A program made the translations under genes and the position numbers. A DNA stretch of 64,000 nt from Candidatus Magnetocorallium paracelense (GTDB lineage: Bacteria; Nitrospirota; Thermodesulfovibrionia; Thermodesulfovibrionales; Magnetobacteriaceae): assembly GCA_029001845.1 (NCBI GenBank), contig JAREWP010000079.1, positions 42,197-106,196 of the forward strand, given 5' to 3'. Positions 1 to 7,440 of this stretch are shown here, one piece after another. The notes under the pieces were generated by a model. That model was given only the letters and a program-made list of their open reading frames with translations. It had not been told where the DNA came from and searched no databases. The stretch's first letter is position 1; every line of letters begins with the position of its first letter.

Positions 1-1874
1 AGGTCTCTTAGATTATTGAGATCGTAAAAGTACAGCAGCGCCGTAGAGTAGAGCATATCTCCGAGCAAATCTTCTTTATCCAGGGAAGAAAAATTACCGC
101 TGTCTATCTTTGACTGCGTATCCTCGAGCTTTGCCGTCATGGAATCGACCTGATTCTGAGAGATCACTCCTGTATCTATCATGATTCCGAAATACTCTCC
201 TGCAAGTATGTGGTTCGATATGTTGTCATCGGAAAGCAGGGGCAGGGAAAAGGATATGTCCAGTTTTTCGACAGTCCCCATAGGCACTGCGCCGCCTGTG
301 GCGACGACTTCTCCGTCAATACGCAGTTCCGGTTTCAGGTTTATCAGATAGGCGGGAAGGGAGGATGGAAGCAGAGAGGGGTCTACAGGTGAGCCGTCGT
401 CAGGCAGCTCGGGCAGATAGGATTGGATAACGGCCTCATCCTCAGGCAATGCAGGAGAGTAGCTGACCGTTATCTTTTTCCCTGCAATCTCTGGCAGACT
501 CTTTGTGATACTTAAAGGAGAAGTATCGGAGTAGTAGATGCTCTCGGGACTTAGGGTAAAGCTTATTGTATGTCTCATGGAATCAGGCAGCTCACTGTAC
601 CTGACTGCGATTACTTTTCTTTTGTATTGCAGAGTACCCATAAGATAGGGATGCTCCTTCTTGATTATCTTCTTTGTCCAAAAGAGATCGTCCGTTTCCG
701 CATCGGGATGGCTTTGGCTCATATAATCCAGCACTTCTGTATGGTAGGACTCACGGGCGGCCTCTATCAGCGAAGGATCCACTCCCGTAATATTACCCTC
801 CTGATCGTATGTGGCGGTACTCATAAGATCGTTGAACAGAGTATCCGAGTCAAAGGGGACATCATCGGCGATGGGTATGCCGTCTGTATATTCGTACTTT
901 TTATAGGAAGGGTCCAGGCGAATCCATGTGTCTCCCTTTCTGTGGCGTGATCCGCGAGAGGGAAAGTAATCCACCCATGCCTCGACAATCATATGCTCGA
1001 ATTGTACGGTTTTAATTTTACCGCCCTCTATGATACCGCCCACAGGTATTCCACCGCTTGCCGCAAAATTCATGGCTGCCTGTACATCGGTAAATCCCCC
1101 TGTCCAATTCATGAACTTTTCTGCGGACATCTCGAATGCGCCATAGGCATAACGTGCATGGATTCCAAGATATCGATACAGACTTATGAGAAGGCTCGCA
1201 GTGTCGAAACTGTTACATTTCATGGTTTCAAGACACTTGTCGGCGCCTTGTATCGATCCGTAAACAGGAACATATTCCACATTATTTTTTACCCATTCAT
1301 ATACGATAACCGGCAGGGGACCCTTGCCGCGTTCTGTTTCCGAAAGTTCCTTTGCCTTGGCCTTTATGGCTTCTGAAAATTGTATCTCCCCGGTTTCCTG
1401 TAAATACTCGTCACCGGGAGGGGCGCTTTTGGATGTAACGAGTTTCGAATTATCTCCCGGGGCCTTTAATTCTTTGATAAAATCATCTTTATGTAAACGG
1501 GGTTTCAGTCCTCCAGGCAATGAAGTGCGCTCAGGGAGCTTTGAAGGATTCAGGGGAATTTGTTTTTTGTCAGGTACTGTCCTTTTCATATACTCTATGG
1601 TCATATCGAGCTTTTTCTTAAATTCCCCTTCATTCATACTGCTTAAAAGCTCTTTCATCTTTTGGTCAAACATCGTCCGATTATTTTCATATTCCGCGAC
1701 AAAGTCTTTGTGTCTTTCCAGTATACTCTCAGGCAAATCCTTCTCTTTGAGATGTTTTTCCGTGTTTTTGAATTCTTCGTCGAGTTTGTTGCCGATTTCG
1801 GGAAACGATTCCAGAAGCGCCCTGAGTTTTTTCTTACGAGCATTTATATCGATAGAGGGATTTTCAAGGATCAT
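1..1874 (-). CDS. Transglutaminase-like cysteine protease-fold protein, 3' end outside window
   Basis: Open reading frame on the minus strand running off the left edge; about 624 codons are visible. A charged, helical N-terminal region of roughly 190 residues is followed by a transglutaminase-like core. The core has a Cys in KCNSFDTASLLISLYRYLG, a His in VQFEHMIVEAWVDYFPSRG and an Asp in WIRLDPSYKKYEY, which together match the Cys-His-Asp triad of the family. A Ser/Pro-rich segment follows. Related large proteins in anaerobes are usually secreted, but no signal peptide is visible here. The frame is closed by a stop (TAA) four codons upstream of the ATG at 1874, there is no clear ribosome binding site, and repeat E1 lies just upstream. 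The gene may therefore have lost its 5' end. The function (peptide crosslinking or proteolysis) is inferred from the fold only. Confidence 0.8.
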   Translation of the reverse strand, partial: MILENPSIDINARKKKLRALLESFPEIGNKLDEEFKNTEKHLKEKDLPESILERHKDFVAEYENNRTMFDQKMKELLSSMNEGEFKKKLDMTIEYMKRTVPDKKQIPLNPSKLPERTSLPGGLKPRLHKDDFIKELKAPGDNSKLVTSKSAPPGDEYLQETGEIQFSEAIKAKAKELSETERGKGPLPVIVYEWVKNNVEYVPVYGSIQGADKCLETMKCNSFDTASLLISLYRYLGIHARYAYGAFEMSAEKFMNWTGGFTDVQAAMNFAASGGIPVGGIIEGGKIKTVQFEHMIVEAWVDYFPSRGSRHRKGDTWIRLDPSYKKYEYTDGIPIADDVPFDSDTLFNDLMSTATYDQEGNITGVDPSLIEAARESYHTEVLDYMSQSHPDAETDDLFWTKKIIKKEHPYLMGTLQYKRKVIAVRYSELPDSMRHTISFTLSPESIYYSDTSPLSITKSLPEIAGKKITVSYSPALPEDEAVIQSYLPELPDDGSPVDPSLLPSSLPAYLINLKPELRIDGEVVATGGAVPMGTVEKLDISFSLPLLSDDNISNHILAGEYFGIMIDTGVISQNQVDSMTAKLEDTQSKIDSGNFSSLDKEDLLGDMLYSTALLYFYDLNNLRD

Positions 1875-1919
1875 TTTGAAAAATTAGTTGGCAGCATTAA
1901 AGAGGCAGGAGAGATCAAA

Positions 1920-1953
1920 GCCGGGCGCAGGCTGAAGCCTGCGGCTACATTTA
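1920..1953. repeat. Repeat E1, GC-rich palindrome
   Basis: Short palindrome built around GCAGGCTGAAGCCTGC and ending in GGCTACATTT. The same sequence recurs at 18416-18454 and, as a longer inverted pair, at 31353-31428. It separates the transglutaminase-like gene from the PIN-domain remnant. Confidence 0.75.
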
Positions 1954-1965
1954 AAGGCATCTGCC

Positions 1966-2052
1966 GAAAGCGTTAACTGGACTAACAAAGAAAATGAAGT
2001 TTTTGTGAGTGCTGCTACTACATGGGAAATTGCTATTAAACTTAAAAACAGC
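1966..2052 (+). pseudogene. Internal fragment of a PIN-domain (VapC-type) toxin gene
   Basis: Translation of this strip gives NKENEVFVSAATTWEIAIKL, which matches the conserved mid-protein segment of PIN-domain VapC toxins (NEVFVSAAS.WEIAIK). Neither the N-terminal LLDTH segment nor the C-terminal acidic motif is present. Repeat E1 lies to the left and repeat A1 begins at about 2044. Only about 28 codons survive, so this is a decayed remnant. It is too short to exclude chance entirely, but the match to the family motif is continuous. Confidence 0.55.
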
Positions 2053-2083
2053 AGTCAGCTATCAGCGGTCAGTCTTCAGCCTT
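2044..2083. repeat. Repeat A1, partial (left end only)
   Basis: Begins AAAACAGCAGTCAGCTATCA and matches the left end of family A (full copies at 6200, 19948, 24781, 30459, 34085 and 54642). The right end is missing. It truncates the PIN fragment. Confidence 0.7.
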
Positions 2084-2107
2084 GTAAACACCTAAATATA
2101 GCTACGA

Positions 2108-3382
2108 TCAGGCCACCAGCTTGCAATTCGGGATTTTTTGGCCATGAGGATCGTGTTCCGGATTGCACAGTTTCTCGTCAAGATATTCAACGGTCCCGTC
2201 CTCGCGAATATGCTCGAGGTGATGCGCCGTTGTGTGCAATCGGTCTTTTGGCGTTCCGATGTTTTCAAGGTATTTTTCCCAGAGGCGGTGAGCTCGCAAT
2301 ACGTTATTGGCCTCTTTGCAGCCCTCTTCGGTAAGAGTATAACCGCCTTCACTTTTAAGAAGCAGGCCGTTATGCACCATTTGACGGAGCGCTCTGTTCA
2401 ATCCTTTTCCGCTATCCACATATTGCCGTACAATTGTCAAAGGGGTTTCCCTGTTATAGCGGAGAATCGTTGTCAGAATATCCTCTGTGACCTGTTGGGG
2501 TACAAGATTTCGCAATCGTAACCAGCGAGCCAGGAGGCCGTACTTTGGAGCAATTGCGAGCACCAGCAGGAATTGAAGGGTGCAGAACAACATGATCGCG
2601 CCACCGCCGGCGGAATCGAGCCAGACGCACATGTAAAGACCGCCGACAACGCTTGTAACGCCAAAAAAGGCTGACAGAATCATCATCGGCTCAAGTCGAT
2701 CGCTAAGCAGATAAGCCGTGGCGGCAGGTGTGATAAGCAAACCGACAACAAGAATAACACCAACCATGCTTACTGCACTGACTACGACAAGGGATACGCA
2801 GGTGGTGAGAACATAATCGAGAACGAGCACAGGCAAACCGATGGAAGCAGCCATGACGGGATCGAAGGTTGCAAGCTGGAAATGCCGAAAAAACAGAATG
2901 ATTACTGAAAGAACGATAGCCGCAACAAATGCGCCGGCCCATAGATCGCTGTCTGCAACGCCAAGGATATCGCCCATGATAAAGTGCATAAGATCGATAT
3001 GGATGTAGTGGCGAAAAACAGAAACAGCTACGACTCCCAGGGCGAAAATCCCTGTATACATGATTCCGATTGCCGTGTCCTCTTTTACGCGGGAAATCCG
3101 GGACACAAAGCTTATCAGGGCAACAGTGGCCACTGCCGCCAACAAAGAACCAAGCAGCATTCCCGGGGCATGGGCCTCGAAATCGAAAAGCAGCTTCATC
3201 ACAAGATAACCGCCGGCTACGCCGGCTATCATCGCATGAGACAATGCGTCACCAAGAAAGGCCATCCTTCTCAGTACGACCAGGCAGCCGACAACACCGG
3301 CTACAATGGCCACGATAGAGCCTCCGATAAGAGCCTTTTGAAAGTATATTTCTCTGAGTGGACCAATAAATAGATCGTACAT
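2108..3382 (-). CDS. Metal ABC transporter permease fused to a DtxR/MntR-like domain
   Basis: Protein of 424 residues. Residues 1 to about 290 are an ABC-3 family permease with eight or so hydrophobic segments and the family signature FLGDALSHAMIAGVAGGYL near residues 42-60. Residues about 294-424 are a winged-helix and dimerisation domain of the iron-dependent repressor (DtxR/MntR) type: EDILTTILRYN, GLLLKSEGGYTLTEEG, RAHRLWEKYLENIG, HHLEHI and CNPEHDPHGQKIP. The same permease-repressor fusion is known in Chlamydia as YtgCR, where the C-terminal part is released as a repressor; whether that happens here is unknown. The start codon overlaps the stop of the ATPase gene by one base (TAATG), so the two are translationally coupled. 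The likely cargo is Mn2+, Fe2+ or Zn2+. Confidence 0.9.
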   Translation of the reverse strand: MYDLFIGPLREIYFQKALIGGSIVAIVAGVVGCLVVLRRMAFLGDALSHAMIAGVAGGYLVMKLLFDFEAHAPGMLLGSLLAAVATVALISFVSRISRVKEDTAIGIMYTGIFALGVVAVSVFRHYIHIDLMHFIMGDILGVADSDLWAGAFVAAIVLSVIILFFRHFQLATFDPVMAASIGLPVLVLDYVLTTCVSLVVVSAVSMVGVILVVGLLITPAATAYLLSDRLEPMMILSAFFGVTSVVGGLYMCVWLDSAGGGAIMLFCTLQFLLVLAIAPKYGLLARWLRLRNLVPQQVTEDILTTILRYNRETPLTIVRQYVDSGKGLNRALRQMVHNGLLLKSEGGYTLTEEGCKEANNVLRAHRLWEKYLENIGTPKDRLHTTAHHLEHIREDGTVEYLDEKLCNPEHDPHGQKIPNCKLVA

Positions 3383-4143
3383 TACGATTCCTCGGATTTT
3401 AGAACATTACCGAAAATTCTCAGGCGGCCCTCATATATCTTACTGAGAAGCTCCTCCCTGAGGACAGTTTGCGGGGGGCCGTAGGCGAACATGCGCTGTT
3501 TTATTAAAATCAGTTTATCGAAATATTCCGCTGCCGTCGTTAAGTCATGATGCACTACGACCAGTGTTTTACCAACCCTTTTCGCACGGTCGAGAACATC
3601 GAGAATCGCCCGTTCGGTAGCTGCGTCAACACCTGCAAAAGGTTCGTCCAGCAGAAGAATATCGCTTCCCTGGGAAAGGGCGCGAGCCAAAAAAACGCGC
3701 TGTTGCTGACCACCTGACAATTCCCCGATCTGCCTGTCTGCGAAATCCTCCATCCTGACCATTTTGAGAGCCTCAAGCGCTGCTTCCCTGTCTTTACTGC
3801 CCGGTGAAGAATACCACGGTATTTGTCTGTAGCGGCCCATTAGGGCGACTTCCTTAACGGTGATCGGAAAATCCCAATCGACTGATCCCCGCTGCGGGAC
3901 ATAGGCTACCTGGCCTTTCGCCTTTTGAACATTGAGTCCGTTTATTCGGATATTTCCTATATCGGGTTTAACAAATCCCAAAACCGCCTTTATAAAAGTC
4001 GACTTACCGGCTCCGTTCGGTCCTATGATTCCTACGAGTTGGTCCTTTTCGATTCGTACATTTACATCGAGAAGCGCCGGTCGGGCAAGATAGCTGACAG
4101 TGAGATGTTCGACCTCTACGGCATAGAGAGAATTAGTGGTCAT
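3382..4143 (-). CDS. Metal ABC transporter ATP-binding protein
   Basis: ATPase of a ZnuC/MntA/TroB-type importer, 253 residues. It shows Walker A GPNGAGKST, Q-loop AYVPQRGSVDWDFPITV, ABC signature LSGGQQQR, Walker B ILLLDEP and the H-loop VVHHDL. QRGSVDWDFP is typical of the manganese/iron branch. The ATG at 4143 was chosen because the conserved fold begins right after it (MTTNSLYAVEVEHLTVSYL), it has a GGTGAGG ribosome site, and it overlaps the end of the preceding gene by 11 bases. A longer in-frame start would overlap that gene by about 100 bases. It forms an operon with the permease downstream. Confidence 0.92.
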   Translation of the reverse strand: MTTNSLYAVEVEHLTVSYLARPALLDVNVRIEKDQLVGIIGPNGAGKSTFIKAVLGFVKPDIGNIRINGLNVQKAKGQVAYVPQRGSVDWDFPITVKEVALMGRYRQIPWYSSPGSKDREAALEALKMVRMEDFADRQIGELSGGQQQRVFLARALSQGSDILLLDEPFAGVDAATERAILDVLDRAKRVGKTLVVVHHDLTTAAEYFDKLILIKQRMFAYGPPQTVLREELLSKIYEGRLRIFGNVLKSEES

Positions 4144-4636
4144 GGTCCTCACCGGATAGACCTGTTTCGAAACTCGTTGAACCTGAGACCAAAGCTCCGT
4201 GGCTGCCCCAAATCGTTTTGTCGGCGATAACGGCATCATTTTCGAGTAATACTAATCGGATGCCATGATTGAGTGAACTTTCCGCAAGGGGCGGACTTGC
4301 TTTTACGTACAATTCGTTATGACCGACAAGTACGCCTGATATGTTATCTATCCTCAGCACTCTGCCTTGTTCGATTTGATCGTAGGGTAATGCAATGTCA
4401 TTACCATTAAGACGTAATTCAATAGGAGCTTCGGAATTCTCTTCGGATTGCAGTGCAAAGGGATCTTTTTCAATAGAAAAAGTAGGCGTCACCTCAAGAG
4501 AAAAGGAAGCTTCCGCTTTGAGGTCAATCCTTGTTGTAACACGGCTTCTCTCTATGTATGCATCCCGCTGCCACACATAAAGCCAGAGACCTCCCACAAA
4601 AACAATCCAAATAAGGAGAACAAGTAAAAAACGCAT
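4133..4636 (-). CDS. Membrane-anchored hypothetical protein in the metal transport operon
   Basis: Not recognised. Protein of 167 residues with one N-terminal hydrophobic segment (about residues 3-22, LLVLLIWIVFVGGLWLYVW) and no lipobox, so it is probably anchored in the inner membrane facing the periplasm. The rest is predicted to be mostly beta strand. The C-terminus ends GEDHDH, a possible metal-binding tail. Its stop lies inside the start of the ABC ATPase gene, so it belongs to the transporter operon and may be an accessory to metal capture; that is inference from position and the His/Asp tail. Confidence 0.75.
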   Translation of the reverse strand: MRFLLVLLIWIVFVGGLWLYVWQRDAYIERSRVTTRIDLKAEASFSLEVTPTFSIEKDPFALQSEENSEAPIELRLNGNDIALPYDQIEQGRVLRIDNISGVLVGHNELYVKASPPLAESSLNHGIRLVLLENDAVIADKTIWGSHGALVSGSTSFETGLSGEDHDH

Positions 4637-4778
4637 GATATACTATGTTTGTAACCGTATTAAAGAAAGCTCGTTTATATTATTAAATATTATACTCTTT
4701 TATTTATAACCTAACCCGGTTTAAGGCATAAGGCAACAGGGACAAGGCATAAGTAAGAAAGATATTGTGACTGTTTTA

Positions 4779-4903
4779 CTCCCTCTCCCCCTTTGAAGGG
4801 GGAGAGGGTTGGGGTGAGGGGGTGCGGTATATTACTCGATTCGGTAACGCTTCTCCACCGTCACCCCTCACCTTGTATCCTCTCCCCTCAAGGGGAGAGG
4901 AGG
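4779..4903. repeat. Repeat C1, double-palindrome element
   Basis: Starts with CTCTCCCCCTTTGAAGGGGG (itself a palindrome), then GTTGGGGTGAGGGGGTGCGG, a variable middle, and ends with CTCTCCCCTCAAGGGGAGAG. Copies: 6665-6787 (inverted), 24583-24705, 37529-37651, 46801-46920 (inverted). This copy sits between the metal-binding protein gene and the rest of the transporter operon (gap 4637-4980), which otherwise holds nothing recognisable. Confidence 0.9.
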
Positions 4904-4980
4904 CTTATAGGGAATTTTTTTAAAATTCCTTATTCCTTAATCACTAAACCGGGAACCTTTGAATTTCTTAACGATTGCTC

Positions 4981-5904
4981 CTATTTTAATGCATTAACAA
5001 TAAGGAGAACGTTTTCTCTCATCATTCCGATATAGGTTTCACCTGCCGATCCTTCGGGACCCATGGAGTCGGAATAGAGTTCCCCGCCAATTTTCACTTT
5101 AGTCTCTTTGGCGATCTCTCTAATCTGTTTCGGATTAATCGTAGTTTCCACAAATATTGCCGGAGAGCCCGACTCCTTTATGGATTGAATCACTTTTCTG
5201 CGACGTTCCGGAGTCATTCCGGCGCCCACTTCCGCCCCTGTTGACCAACCGACCGGGGCTATAGAGAGAAAGTTGTTGTTTGCATTAAATTTATATTCGT
5301 AACAGAAGTAATTAAAAGCATCGTGAGTAGTAACAAGAATTCTCTGCTGTATGGGAATCCGGTTAATCTGCTCGCGAATCCAGGAATCGAGAACCCTGAG
5401 CTGCTGTAAGAATAATTTTGCTCTGGCCTCGTACTCTTCCCTGTTGCCGGGATCGAGTTGAACGAATGCATTAACGATATTTCTCACATAAACGGCAACG
5501 TTTCTGGGTGAAAACCAGGCATGGGGATCGGCAATAGACTGACCATTGTCATCAATGGATATAGGTCTTATCCCGTCAGTAGTGGTGACAATCGGCTTTT
5601 GGGCGTCCTTTGCCAGGGTGGCCATCCAGTTCTTACCTTCAAGATGGAGTCCGTTTTCCAGGCAGAGATCAGCGCCTAAAACGATTTGAACATCTTCAGG
5701 TGTTACCTGATAAGTATGGGGATCTGCACCCGGTGCGAGGATACTTTTCACAACAGCCCGATCACCGGCTATCTGGCGGGCAAAGTCCGCTATTTGTGTA
5801 GTAGAAGCCACAACAACAGGTTTATCTTCTGCAGCATATACTACATGAAAGGAAAACAAAATAAATAAAAAAGTGACTACAGTAGCGACTATGTTGTTTT
5901 TCAT
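4981..5904 (-). CDS. Periplasmic metal-binding protein of ABC transporter (TroA/YtgA-like)
   Basis: Cluster A-1 (ZnuA/TroA/PsaA) solute-binding protein of 307 residues with an N-terminal signal peptide (hydrophobic residues 5-24, cleavage likely after YAA). Probable metal ligands are His63 (ADPHTY), His128 (ADPHAW), His194 (TTHDAF) and Asp279 (YSDSMG), the His3Asp set known from TroA. There is no His-rich loop of the kind found in ZnuA, which favours manganese or iron over zinc without excluding it. The ATG at 5904 is preceded by AGGAGGTAAG, a strong ribosome site; the 26-codon upstream extension is not needed. It is the first gene of the transporter cluster but is separated from the rest by repeat C1. 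Confidence 0.92.
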   Translation of the reverse strand: MKNNIVATVVTFLFILFSFHVVYAAEDKPVVVASTTQIADFARQIAGDRAVVKSILAPGADPHTYQVTPEDVQIVLGADLCLENGLHLEGKNWMATLAKDAQKPIVTTTDGIRPISIDDNGQSIADPHAWFSPRNVAVYVRNIVNAFVQLDPGNREEYEARAKLFLQQLRVLDSWIREQINRIPIQQRILVTTHDAFNYFCYEYKFNANNNFLSIAPVGWSTGAEVGAGMTPERRRKVIQSIKESGSPAIFVETTINPKQIREIAKETKVKIGGELYSDSMGPEGSAGETYIGMMRENVLLIVNALK

Positions 5905-5940
5905 CTTACCTCCTGATATGTATTGATATAAATGTTTCGT

Positions 5941-5946
5941 ATTATA
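5941..5946 (-). promoter_or_regulatory. Candidate -10 box upstream of the metal-binding protein gene
   Basis: On the minus strand a perfect TATAAT lies 37 bases before the start codon. The -35 region is weak (TGTTAA at 17 bases). A DtxR-type operator could overlap here, but I cannot identify one with confidence. Confidence 0.35.
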
Positions 5947-6026
5947 GCAGGAGTTGATTTTTTTTAACATAATTATTCGCAAGTCTCATTCTAAACCGTT
6001 AGCTTGATTGGATAGGAATTTTTATC

Positions 6027-6184
6027 GTAACTGTTCACTGTGATCTGAGGTCAGAGGTCAGTTGAAGGTAAATGGGATTTTTTTGTTGAATTTCATGAGC
6101 AAAATTGGCATTTCCACCCTTTTCGAAGTGCTTGCCATGAAGAATCTCTTTATACAGACCACCGATCCCTGAACTCTGTGAATT
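6027..6184. repeat. Repeat B1
   Basis: Begins GTAACTGTTCACTGTGATCT and ends with GATCCCTGAACTCTGTG. It aligns along its length with 49993-50159, whose right end is CTCTGTGTACAGTTAC, giving inverted ends (GTAACTGT.CAC). Partial copies lie at 20099-20131 and in 49485-49818. Confidence 0.8.
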
Positions 6185-6199
6185 GTTTCTTTTTATCTT

Positions 6200-6344
6200 A
6201 AAAACAGCATTCAGCGATCAGCATTCATCTGTCAGCTCTCTGTTTTCAACGTTTTGCATAATAACCGGTATATCATTTTTGGGTGAGTACAGTTTTTCAC
6301 GTAACGCTTTGATTTTTCTTAGCTGACTGCTGATAGCTTTGTTT
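6200..6344. repeat. Repeat A2
   Basis: Family A copy: left end AAAAACAGCATTCAGCGATC, right end AGCTGACTGCTGATAGCTTT. The ends are inverted copies of one another. Confidence 0.8.
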
Positions 6345-6430
6345 AGGTTTATTTGTTTATACGGGTTTGCGAGAAATCGGAATTTTAGACAAAGGATACA
6401 TCTGTCTTAATCACGTTCGAATTCAAACAT

Positions 6431-6555
6431 AACAAAGCGTTATTCCCGCAGTCCCTTTAGCGGGAATCCAGAGTTAGGAAAAAAGAAACGTGTTATGGAT
6501 GGAGTTCAATAACGCCGGTTTCCCGCTAAAGGGATTGCGGGAATGACGCTTTGTT
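6431..6555. repeat. Long inverted repeat of the ATTCCCGC type
   Basis: Two arms of about 40 bases face each other: left from AACAAAGCGTTATTCCCGCA to CGGGAATCC, right from GGTTTCCCGCTAAAGGGA to GACGCTTTGTT. The middle is about 45 bases. Only one copy is present in the window; similar ATTCCCGC palindromes are common intergenic repeats in many bacteria. Confidence 0.8.
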
Positions 6556-6664
6556 TTTGAGATCATAGGTGATTAAAACAATTGAACCCCAAGGATGAAC
6601 AAAAAGTCCGTCTGAAGGACGCTAACTTGAACGTTTAGGAATTTCAAAGAAGTTCCTTTCAAGT

Positions 6665-6787
6665 CTCCTCTCCCCTTGAGGGGAGAGGATTAAGGTGAGG
6701 GGTGACGGTGGAGAAGCGTTACCCTATCCAGTACCAAACCGTACCCCCTCACCCCAACCCTCTCCCCCTTCAAAGGGGGAGAGGGAG
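6665..6787. repeat. Repeat C2 (inverted orientation)
   Basis: Family C copy in the opposite orientation to C1. It is flanked by short hairpins also found beside other copies (GCTGCCAAAGGCAGC to the right; GTCCGTCTGAAGGAC to the left), so the mobile or repeated unit may be about 200 bases. The rest of 6788-7026 shows no gene. Confidence 0.85.
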
Positions 6788-7026
6788 TAAAAAAAGTCGC
6801 TGCCAAAGGCAGCTTTACTTGATGTTAAGGAATTTCAAAATAATAACGAAATGTAGGACAGACGTCTCATTGGCTTCTCTTACCCCCCGTGGCCGTTAAT
6901 AAATGTGGGACTTGATAAGCCCTTTATGTCTTTGGCAGTATTTTATTGAATCTCCAAGTATAGTAAATCGATTGTGTCTGTCGAACAAATAATACCGGTT
7001 CTTTACTGTAAATGTTAGATCACTGT

Positions 7027-7149
7027 CATTCACTTAAGGGGTGAAGCACCATCCGCCTTCAGCAGCTAAACTCGAAGGCGCCGCTTCGCTGCGCCTTCTC
7101 AAACATGACTCCCTTCCGTCGGAAGATGCTTCACCCCTTAAGTGAATGG
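7027..7149. repeat. Repeat D1
   Basis: About 123 bases with near-perfect inverted ends: CATTCACTTAAGGGGTGAAG on the left and CTTCACCCCTTAAGTGAATG on the right. The interior is GGCGCCGCTTCGCTGCGCC-like. Copies at 33776-33898 and 44040-44162. The stretch 7150-7440 holds no recognisable gene. Confidence 0.88.
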
Positions 7150-7440
7150 TATTGAATGTTAGGTAATAAATACCTGTGTTGTTTTTTCAGTAATTCTTGT
7201 TGACGGCATGATAGATTATTTTGTTGTACATAAGCATATTAGTTTTTCTACGGCCCGGGGTTTATGAAGCAAGCAACTGCTGTTCCCCTCCTCATTCTGT
7301 AGTTATTGAGCCGCGGGTTCTGGTCTCTGACCTGAACCCATACTCCGAGATAAGGGGGAATATTAAGCGATTTTGGAGAACAATTCATTTTTACGATCTA
7401 TAAAAAAGAGATTTCTGCCAACAACCTTGGTGAGAGACTG

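Noticed and set aside
1324..1887. 187-codon plus-strand frame
   Set aside because: Antisense to the transglutaminase-like gene, whose triad motifs are clear on the minus strand.
6702..6899. 65-codon frame
   Set aside because: Mostly lies in repeat C2; composition is that of the palindrome.
7221..7403. 60-codon frame beside the CRISPR array
   Set aside because: TTG start, no ribosome site, no recognisable domain.
7150..7440. Possible CRISPR leader on the low-coordinate side
   Set aside because: Repeat polarity (ATTGAAAC at the 3' end on the minus strand) places the leader at the other end.
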